DNA from: Bacteroidota bacterium
GTDB taxonomy: Bacteria; Bacteroidota; Bacteroidia; Chitinophagales; Chitinophagaceae
Reading direction: 5' to 3'
DNA: 37,684 bases
Assembly: GCA_018267585.1 (NCBI GenBank)
Contig: JAFDYE010000176.1
Coordinates: 1-37,684 of the forward strand
A program made the translations under genes and the position numbers. The notes under the pieces are model-generated. The model made no database searches and was not told where the DNA came from. It was given only the letters and a program-made list of their open reading frames with translations. Below are positions 16,588 through 23,344 of this stretch, one piece after another (within the stretch, counting starts at the first letter, position 1; every line of letters starts with the position of its first letter).

Positions 16588-16983
16588 TCAGCGGGCGACC
16601 ATGAACTGTTCGATCATTTCGCGATAGGCCTGCATCGTATCCGGCTTGGCAACTACGTCCTCGGCGCCGAGGTCTAGGCATTCACGGTAGAAATCCCTCA
16701 CCTGGTAGGTGGAGTAGACAATGGTTGGAATGCTTTTATACCGGGGGTGCGTCTTCAAAAAGACCAGGCTTTCTTTTCCCGTCATCCTGGGCATATTCTG
16801 GTCGAGAATGATGAGGCCGGGGAGGTGGTCGTCTGCTGTATTATTGAGCATGGTTACCATTTCAAGGCCGTTCTCTGCGTTGTCGACAATCGTATCGTCG
16901 TCTATTTCATGGAGCAGCTCTTCAAAGATCTGACGATCGTCTGCATCGTCGTCTACCAGTAGGATTTTTTTGTACTTCAACAT
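16588..16983 (-). CDS. Single-domain response regulator (CheY/Rcp1-like)
   Basis: The 131-residue receiver domain has no output domain. The acidic pocket is D11-D12 (LVDDDADD), the phosphoacceptor is D61 in LIILDQNMPRMTGKE, the conserved Ser/Thr is near S91-T92, and the Lys is K113 in VAKPD. It is similar in form to the Rcp1-type regulators that pair with phytochrome kinases. It is the last gene of the phytochrome cluster, 45 bases after the kinase gene, and is the natural phosphorylation target of that kinase. With no DNA-binding or enzyme domain, it should act by protein contact or pass phosphate to another protein. Confidence 0.92.
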   Translation of the reverse strand: MLKYKKILLVDDDADDRQIFEELLHEIDDDTIVDNAENGLEMVTMLNNTADDHLPGLIILDQNMPRMTGKESLVFLKTHPRYKSIPTIVYSTYQVRDFYRECLDLGAEDVVAKPDTMQAYREMIEQFMVAR

Positions 16984-17002
16984 AACCGGGTTTTAATTAT
17001 AT

Positions 17003-17020
17003 ACCGCCGTGGCAGGCGGT
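17003..17020 (-). other. Intergenic 6-bp hairpin between the kinase and response regulator genes
   Basis: ACCGCC (17003-17008) and GGCGGT (17015-17020) are exact reverse complements around a 6-base loop in the 45-base gap. No T-run follows on the minus strand, so full termination is unlikely. It might mark mRNA processing or adjust the expression ratio. Confidence 0.35.
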
Positions 17021-17028
17021 TCTTGAGA

Positions 17029-20000
17029 TCAGTGTTTTTTGGGTAATATCCATTCGAAAGTGGTGCCTTTACCTTCTTTGCTGTGAACGGTGATGATTCC
17101 ATTATGCCGCTCGATGATCTTTTTTGTTATTGCAAGACCTATGCCTGTGCCTTCAAAACGGTCTTTGGAATGTAGTCGCTGAAACAGCTTGAAGACGTCA
17201 TCTGCAAATTTCTCTTCAAAGCCGATGCCATTGTCGATCAGGGCGAAGCGATAGTAGTTGCCGTTGGGATCGGGTTCGCTGTTGAAATCCTTGCTGCGTA
17301 TGCATTCTGCTTCCAGTCGTATGACGGGCGGAACATCGGGTCTGGTAAATTTCAGTGCGTTGCTGATGAGATTGTGCAGGACCTGGCGGAACTGGCCCGG
17401 CAGGATATCGATCTCCGGCAGGTTGGATGCGGTGAGCTCTGCCTTTTTCTCCCGGATGCTCACCTCAAAATCGTCCAGTATCTCCGTGAAAACGACCTTG
17501 AGGTCCGTGCGTTTGAAGAAGGACACTTCGGCGGAGAGGCGGGAAAAGTTGAGTATATCGATGATCAGCGAGCGCATGCGGTCGGTGGAACGGACGATCT
17601 TATTGAAATAGATCCTGATATCTTCGGGCATCTGGCCATCATATCTTTCGCGAATGGCTGCGGCGAACATATGGACCTTTCTCAGTGGTTCCTGCAGGTC
17701 GTGGGATGCGATGGACGCGAATTGCTGCAGTTCGTGGTTGCTGGTTTCCAGGGCTTCGTTCAGCTGTTGCAGCTGGGAGGTACGTTCGGCTACCTTTTCT
17801 TCCAGCACCTGTTTGGCGCGTGCAAGCTCTTCGGTAGCCTTTTTCAGCTCGGTGATATCGAGCATGGATCCAAGCATGCGATACGGAGTGCCGTTGGGGT
17901 CATGCAGGATATAGGCGCGGTCGAGGATATGGGCATAGCTGCCGTCGTCCTTGTAAAAACGGTATTCGCGGGTCCACTGCGTCTGGTGACCGTTGATTGC
18001 TGCGTAGATGCTGTCCTCGGTCGCTGCGCGGTCGTCCGGATGCACTTTCAGGAGCCACCCGTTGCGGTCGAGCGGCTGGCCGGGGGTGTCCTGGCAAAAC
18101 CGGTTGAAGAACGTGTCGCTCCACCATACGATATTATTGACAAAGTCCCAGTCCCAGAGTGCGTCGTTGGTGACACGGGATACGAGACGAAACCGCTCTT
18201 CGCTGACGGCCAGTGCCCGGGTACGTTTGGCCACCTTGTCTTCCAACTCCGCATTCAGTTTGCGGAGTGTCTCCCGGGCGGAGACGAGCTCCATATAGTT
18301 GGAGCGCAGCTTTTCTTCGGCGTTTTTGCGTTCGGTAATATTGGTAAATGTGGCTACAAAGCCGTCCATCATCTTTACTATGGTGACCTCGTACCATTTG
18401 TTGTCCTCGCTGACACGGATTAAGCCGTGGTAGCTGTTCTCCCCGTTGACCACTTCTACATATTTTTTGAGAAGGTCGTTCGTCAGCAGCAGGGGCAGCT
18501 GTTTTTTCAGGGAGACCCCTCTTAGGTCTTCGTTGGACCGGTGTACCATGGCGTTAGCGGCGTAGTTGGAAGAAAGCAGCTCAAAGTCGAGGATATGACT
18601 TGCGGCATCGCGTCTGGTCTGGAAGGCAAAGATGGCGCTGGGGCTGGAATTGAACACGCCCCGGATGATATTGTTGAGGTCCGTGATGGCAGTTATGTCG
18701 ACGAATGCGATGATGACGCCTTCGATCTTCCCATTGTAGGCAAGATAGGGCATGATGCGCATGAGCAGATTTTTTCCTCCGACGAGCTGCACTTCTTTTT
18801 CGAGAGGCCGCCCGCTTTTCAACACGCTTTGGGCATCATTGAGCAGATTTTCGGAGCGGATATTGTTCGAGATATGTGTCAGCGGGCGGCCTGTGTCCGA
18901 ATCGATGAAATTGATCATTCTCGAAGAGGCCGGGTTGAACTTTCGGATGCGGAGGTCGTTGTCGAGGAATATCTGGGCGATATCGGTACTGCGGAAATAG
19001 TTGTTGAGGTCGTCGTTGAGCTCGAGCAGCTCTTTGATTTTCAGCTGGTGTTCGGTGTTGAGGGTGATCAGCTCTTCGTTGAGGGACTGAAGCTCTTCGT
19101 TGGAGCTCTGCAGCTCTTCGTTGGCCGAGAGCAGCTCTTCATTGGTGGACTGCAGTTCTTCGTTGGTGGTTTCGAGGTCTTCGATCGCCAGCTGCAGGTG
19201 GCTTCTGGTCTCGCTGAGCTCGGACTCCAGGGCCCGGACGTATTCTTCTTCGTGGCCGTTGTGCTCGAAGGGGCCGCTGCCGATGGCGTTGTTCTCTTCC
19301 GTAGCCGTCTCGCGCATGACCAGCAGCGTGTAAGGCTGGATGGTGTTCAGGTTTGCGGGGCGGATAAATATTTCCAGGGAGATCGTTTTGTCTTCCTTTT
19401 GGTAGCGAATATTTCGGAGGTGGATCTTTTTGTTCGCCCTTTCCGCCTTCCGTATCTCGGCTCCCAGCAGGGTAGAGATGGCAGGAGGGACCATTCTGAG
19501 GAGGTTGAGGTGAAGCTGCCGGCGTGGCAGGGCCAGGAATTTCTCGTACTGGCCGATGGTCTCATGTATCTCAAAGCTGGAGTCGAGGTATATGGCTGCA
19601 AAGGAGAGGTCTTCCGCCAGTATCTGTCTGAAGTCCTCCCAGAGTATCGACTGTGTGCGTGTATCTTTGGGCTGGTCGGATCTCGGGCCTTTGGCGGCGC
19701 GGCTGTTCTGGTTGTCGACCGATGGCTGCTGATAATAGTAGCTGGGTTTGGTCTCGACCGTTTTGCGATATATCTTCCAGCGGCCGCTGATCTCTTTTAC
19801 GTCCTTTTTGAGGAGATTGGAGTTCTCGCTAGGGCCCAGGAAGATAAATCCATCCCTGCCCGCAGCGAACAATAGCAGGGAGAAGATGCGCTGTTGAAGG
19901 GTAGGGCTAATATAGATGATCATGTTGCGGCAGCTGACCAAATCGTTGTGGATGAAGGGCGGGTCCTTAATGATATTGTGCCGGGCGAATACTATCTGTT

Positions 20001-21168
20001 TTCGCAGGCGTGGGGTGATCGTATAGGTTTTGCCGGCGCGGGTAAAGTATTTTCTGAGGAGGTGCGGCTCGATGTCCTTTTCGATGGAGGCAGGGTATTC
20101 GCCTATTGCTGCGAATTGGATAGCCTCGGCGTCGATATCGGAGGCAAATATTTTTACGCTTAGTGTCCTGGGGCTTTTTTCGAGCACTTCGTCGATGATC
20201 ATGGCGATGGTGTAGGCTTCTTCGCCGGTGCTGCAGGCGGTGACCCATACCTTGATCGTATCGCCCTCGTCTTTGTTGCCGATGATGGTCGGGATAACGG
20301 TTTGCTGCAACACATCGAAAGCTTCCCGGTCGCGGAAGAAGCGGGTCACTCCGATGAGGAAATCCTGTCCCAGTTGTTTGATCTCCTCTTTGTTCTCCCT
20401 TAGGTAGGAGACGTACTGGTCGGGGTTGGAGAAGTTGCCTTGTAGCATCCGCCGGTTGATGCGCCGGAGGATAGTTGGAGTCTTGTAATAGTGAAATTCG
20501 ACGCCCGACTCGTCCTTTATGAGGTCAAAGACGGACCTCAGGAATTGTTCGTCTTTTTTCTCGTTGTCATAGAGCTGTGTGGGAGACGGGGAGATATGAT
20601 CGAGTATTTCGTTGCAGATTGCTGACGGGGGCAGGATAAAGTCGGCATTGCCGGCGGCGATCACGCTGTTGGGCATTCCGTCGAATTTGGCGGTGGAAGG
20701 GTCCTGGACGATCACGAGGCCGCCTTCTTTTTTTATCGCTTCGGTTCCCTTTGTACCGTCGGTGCCCGTTCCGGAGAGGATGACGGCGATCGATCTTCCC
20801 TTCCGCTCTTTTGCGAGTGAATTGAGGAACACGTCGACCGCGTTATTGGGAACTTTCGGATTGGCCTTGTCGGTGAGCCGCAGCTGGTTCTTGTTGATCG
20901 TGATCAGCTTGGTATTCGGGATCACGTAGATGCATTTCCGTTCGATCTCCTGGTGATCTTCCGCCTCGAAGACCTTCATATCGGTATGGCGGGCGACGAG
21001 TTCGACGAGGAGGCTTTTGTAGTCCGGGGACAGGTGCTGGATGATGATGAACGAGAGATGTGGGGTATTGGGCATGCTGTCGAAGAATTCGTGGATGGCC
21101 TCGAGGCCGCCCGCTGATGCTCCGATAGCGACGATATAGTGGTCGTATTTACTTGTTGCTGTATTCAT
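17029..21168 (-). CDS. CheB-CheR-PAS-histidine kinase fusion protein
   Basis: The product is 1379 residues from the ATG at 21168; the frame extends upstream to 21291, but that part overlaps the phytochrome gene and looks non-coding. Domains in order: CheB methylesterase (about 10-185; S18, H45 and D137 intact), CheR methyltransferase (about 200-470; VTACSTGEEAYT, ASDIDAEAI, CRNMIIY), a coiled coil of NEELQSx heptads (about 635-715), three PAS-like regions (about 725-835, 850-965, 1000-1115), HisKA with H1156 in SHDLQEPLRK, and HATPase_c with an N-box near N1270 and the GTGIGLAI motif. There is no receiver and no membrane segment. It overlaps the phytochrome core gene by 20 bases and is followed by a response regulator, so it is the likely transmitter for the light sensor. 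Confidence 0.93.
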   Translation of the reverse strand: MNTATSKYDHYIVAIGASAGGLEAIHEFFDSMPNTPHLSFIIIQHLSPDYKSLLVELVARHTDMKVFEAEDHQEIERKCIYVIPNTKLITINKNQLRLTDKANPKVPNNAVDVFLNSLAKERKGRSIAVILSGTGTDGTKGTEAIKKEGGLVIVQDPSTAKFDGMPNSVIAAGNADFILPPSAICNEILDHISPSPTQLYDNEKKDEQFLRSVFDLIKDESGVEFHYYKTPTILRRINRRMLQGNFSNPDQYVSYLRENKEEIKQLGQDFLIGVTRFFRDREAFDVLQQTVIPTIIGNKDEGDTIKVWVTACSTGEEAYTIAMIIDEVLEKSPRTLSVKIFASDIDAEAIQFAAIGEYPASIEKDIEPHLLRKYFTRAGKTYTITPRLRKQIVFARHNIIKDPPFIHNDLVSCRNMIIYISPTLQQRIFSLLLFAAGRDGFIFLGPSENSNLLKKDVKEISGRWKIYRKTVETKPSYYYQQPSVDNQNSRAAKGPRSDQPKDTRTQSILWEDFRQILAEDLSFAAIYLDSSFEIHETIGQYEKFLALPRRQLHLNLLRMVPPAISTLLGAEIRKAERANKKIHLRNIRYQKEDKTISLEIFIRPANLNTIQPYTLLVMRETATEENNAIGSGPFEHNGHEEEYVRALESELSETRSHLQLAIEDLETTNEELQSTNEELLSANEELQSSNEELQSLNEELITLNTEHQLKIKELLELNDDLNNYFRSTDIAQIFLDNDLRIRKFNPASSRMINFIDSDTGRPLTHISNNIRSENLLNDAQSVLKSGRPLEKEVQLVGGKNLLMRIMPYLAYNGKIEGVIIAFVDITAITDLNNIIRGVFNSSPSAIFAFQTRRDAASHILDFELLSSNYAANAMVHRSNEDLRGVSLKKQLPLLLTNDLLKKYVEVVNGENSYHGLIRVSEDNKWYEVTIVKMMDGFVATFTNITERKNAEEKLRSNYMELVSARETLRKLNAELEDKVAKRTRALAVSEERFRLVSRVTNDALWDWDFVNNIVWWSDTFFNRFCQDTPGQPLDRNGWLLKVHPDDRAATEDSIYAAINGHQTQWTREYRFYKDDGSYAHILDRAYILHDPNGTPYRMLGSMLDITELKKATEELARAKQVLEEKVAERTSQLQQLNEALETSNHELQQFASIASHDLQEPLRKVHMFAAAIRERYDGQMPEDIRIYFNKIVRSTDRMRSLIIDILNFSRLSAEVSFFKRTDLKVVFTEILDDFEVSIREKKAELTASNLPEIDILPGQFRQVLHNLISNALKFTRPDVPPVIRLEAECIRSKDFNSEPDPNGNYYRFALIDNGIGFEEKFADDVFKLFQRLHSKDRFEGTGIGLAITKKIIERHNGIITVHSKEGKGTTFEWILPKKH
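19070..19174 (-). repeat. 21-bp coding repeat encoding NEELQS heptads
   Basis: The motif agctcttcgttg (plus-strand view) recurs at 19070, 19091, 19112, 19133 and 19154, exactly 21 bases apart, with one or two base changes in the last two copies. It encodes the NEEL(Q/L)S heptads of the signalling coiled coil between the CheR and PAS domains, a typical feature of CheB-CheR-PAS proteins. Confidence 0.85.
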
Positions 21169-22657
21169 ATAAAAAGCTCCTGAGCGTTTCTGCGATGGAC
21201 AGCTCTTCTTCCGCCCAGGGAAGGGAAGTGCCGCTGACGGTCTCGCGCCAGGCGTGGAACGAGGACCTTGGATGGTAGCTGAGGCCGTCATTTTCGTAAA
21301 CGATCCTGCCGGCGGGGTCTCCGCCCCAGTCGATGACCTTTTTTACTTCGGGTCTGAACAGCAGAACATACTCTTCTTTTGAAGGATTGAAGGGAATGGC
21401 GAGCAGGCCGCTGGCAGTGTCCATATAAGGTGCTGCGTGGTCGAACTGGCCTGACAGATGGTCTGTCTGGTACGACCGTGTGAGCCGCCGGGTATGCAGC
21501 CATAGCAGCAGCTCGTCCAGGCTGTCCCTGTCGGGGAGCGAGCCTTGCGTGGTCAGCTCTCCGTTGTGGGTGACTGCGGCGCCGGAGGCCCTGAATAGCT
21601 CGAGGATCGTAGTATCGCCCTGTTGGAGCGCCCTTGGGATATTGCTGGTCTCGAATATCTGCTCGATGATGCGGGCATAGGAGTGGTGGGTGCGGGTATA
21701 GCTGTCGTGCTTCTCTTTATTCTGCAGGGTATGCATCCTGGCGGAAATGACGTTGGATAGCAGCTCGAAGATGGAGCAAAGCTCGAAGTTGAGGTTTCTT
21801 GCGGTCTTGTGGTGACAGGCAATGAGCCCCCAGAGCCGGTCATTATTTAGGATGCGGGTAGACATCGATGCGACGACGCCCATATTGGCCAGGTACTCGA
21901 GGTGGACCGGAGCGACGCCCCGGACGTTGCAGTCTGAGAGGTCGGTAAAAGAATGCGTCACGGGGTTGATGACCGGGTGAAGCTTGACCGGTTGGTAATC
22001 CCGGTCGGGGATAAAGCGGTAAGGATTACGCAGATACAGGTCGCGGGCCTGTTTGGGGATGTCCGAGGCCGGGAAGGTAAAGCCGAGATAGGCTTCCATG
22101 TCGCTGCCGAGCTCTTCGGCGATCACGGTGCCGTTCCATTCCTTGTCGAAGCGATAGATCATGACCTTGTCGAAGCCGGAAAGCCGCCTGAGCTCGCGGG
22201 CCGCGATGGCACAGACATCTGTTGTCGACGTTGCGCTCTCGATCAGTGCCATGGAATATTTTATCTCCTGATAGACGCTGACGAACGAGCGGAGGGTTTC
22301 TTCTTCGTGGGCCTGGGCCTCGAGCTCTACCAGGATATGGTTCTTCTTTATATGGACTATGGCAGGGTATTTTTTGTCGCCGATGGCCCATACCTGCGGG
22401 ATCCGGTCGGAGTTCTTCCCGCTGGCCAGCAACTGGAGCGCTATGGCCGTAGGAGCCGAGATGTGTGCATCCAGCCGGGTCCGGATCATTTCGGCAGCCG
22501 ACAGGCCAAATATCCCGGTCGTGTTCTCGCTGACCTGGGAAATGGCAAGCGTTTCCCTGTCCAGTACAAGCAGGACGCCATAGGGTTGCACGGTGTTGAT
22601 CAGGTGGATAGGTACTTTACCGCAGAGTTCCGAATCATAATTGGGGTTGGAGCTCAT
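21149..22657 (-). CDS. Bacteriophytochrome photosensory core (PAS-GAF-PHY) without output domain
   Basis: The 502-residue protein has the full biliverdin-binding core. C12 in LCGKVPIH is the expected thioether cysteine. GAF residues match Deinococcus BphP with a constant offset of 8: Y168 (Y176), D199 in PASDIP (D207), R214 (R222), H252 (H260), Y255 (Y263) and H282 (H290). The PHY tongue has W444-G-G and PRSSF at 463-467. The chain ends about 20 residues after the tongue-side motif region (LRSFLYEYSNK), where most bacteriophytochromes enter the kinase helix, so no histidine kinase is attached. It overlaps the heme oxygenase gene upstream by 23 bases and the CheB-CheR kinase gene downstream by 20. 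It should be a cytosolic red/far-red sensor acting in trans. Confidence 0.93.
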   Translation of the reverse strand: MSSNPNYDSELCGKVPIHLINTVQPYGVLLVLDRETLAISQVSENTTGIFGLSAAEMIRTRLDAHISAPTAIALQLLASGKNSDRIPQVWAIGDKKYPAIVHIKKNHILVELEAQAHEEETLRSFVSVYQEIKYSMALIESATSTTDVCAIAARELRRLSGFDKVMIYRFDKEWNGTVIAEELGSDMEAYLGFTFPASDIPKQARDLYLRNPYRFIPDRDYQPVKLHPVINPVTHSFTDLSDCNVRGVAPVHLEYLANMGVVASMSTRILNNDRLWGLIACHHKTARNLNFELCSIFELLSNVISARMHTLQNKEKHDSYTRTHHSYARIIEQIFETSNIPRALQQGDTTILELFRASGAAVTHNGELTTQGSLPDRDSLDELLLWLHTRRLTRSYQTDHLSGQFDHAAPYMDTASGLLAIPFNPSKEEYVLLFRPEVKKVIDWGGDPAGRIVYENDGLSYHPRSSFHAWRETVSGTSLPWAEEELSIAETLRSFLYEYSNK

Positions 22658-23207
22658 GTTTTTCGATCCAGTTTTTAAAAGTTAGGAAAGTGTCTTCAGC
22701 CGCCGCGATCACCTCGCGGCGCTCGTGTGAAGAAAAGGGTTGGTTGAGGTAAGCTTTGAAGGTCGACCACATATTGCCGGTCTCGGCGCCGTATCCGTTG
22801 AAGAAAGATAGACAATGGGTGGACTCGAGCGAGCGGGCGATCATCCCGGCGATAATGCGTCCACCGAGGGTGCTCCCTTCGAGGACGTACATGGCGCCGA
22901 GCGCACTGTGAAAGGAGTCGATCACGGGTAGCTGTTCGCAGGCCTCCAGCGCGGGCGCCGGCAGACCGGACTCCCGGATATCCCAAAGGATATATTCGGC
23001 ACGGCTGCGCCGGTTGATGTCCGGGAAATTGTCTTCTGTCAGGTGTTGACGGATCAGCTTTTCTACCGGCGCATAGAATCCATATAGCCAGCTCAGCATA
23101 CGGATATAGTCCTCGTATGTCGATATCTGCCTGAGGGCGACGATCATCTTCTTTTCCGATGCGTGGTGCACATCCTCCGTATATTCCTTCAGTTCGTCTG
23201 TCAGCAT
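22635..23207 (-). CDS. bphO: Biliverdin-producing heme oxygenase (BphO type)
   Basis: The 190-residue heme oxygenase has its proximal heme ligand probably at H14 in YTEDVHHASE, aligned with H25 of human HO-1. The distal helix region is recognised as LGAMYVLEGSTLGGRIIAG, a bacterial HO signature. Length is normal for bacterial enzymes (about 190-215). It opens heme to biliverdin, iron and CO, supplying the chromophore for the phytochrome encoded by the next, overlapping gene. It is first in the phytochrome operon, with a candidate -7 box 31 bases upstream. The name bphO is used by analogy with other phytochrome-linked heme oxygenases. Confidence 0.92.
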   Translation of the reverse strand: MLTDELKEYTEDVHHASEKKMIVALRQISTYEDYIRMLSWLYGFYAPVEKLIRQHLTEDNFPDINRRSRAEYILWDIRESGLPAPALEACEQLPVIDSFHSALGAMYVLEGSTLGGRIIAGMIARSLESTHCLSFFNGYGAETGNMWSTFKAYLNQPFSSHERREVIAAAEDTFLTFKNWIEKHELQPQL

Positions 23208-23238
23208 GCCGGATATTTTTACTGGTTATTGAATTGGT

Positions 23239-23246
23239 CAAAGGTA
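23239..23246 (-). promoter_or_regulatory. Candidate -7 box (TACCTTTG) for the phytochrome operon
   Basis: On the minus strand TACCTTTG fits TAnnTTTG fully and ends 31 bases before the heme oxygenase ATG at 23207. No strong -33 TTG is seen at the usual distance. It shares the 137-base gap with the divergent phospholipase C gene. Confidence 0.4.
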
Positions 23247-23344
23247 TATTGCCATTGGTTTAGCGGCTGTAGAAAGAGTGTGGAAATTGTTCCACAAAAT
23301 GATCTTATCTTTCACTCTGACTTCATTCTATCTATCTATTACAT

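Noticed and set aside
18541-19875. Long plus-strand open frame opposite the CheB-CheR kinase
   Set aside because: It has no recognisable domain and mirrors the heptad coil of the real gene; it is an antisense shadow.
21169-21291. Upstream extension of the CheB-CheR kinase frame
   Set aside because: It lies wholly within the phytochrome gene in another frame, its residues look non-protein-like (Pro/Ser/Arg-rich), and the ATG at 21168 opens directly on the CheB domain.
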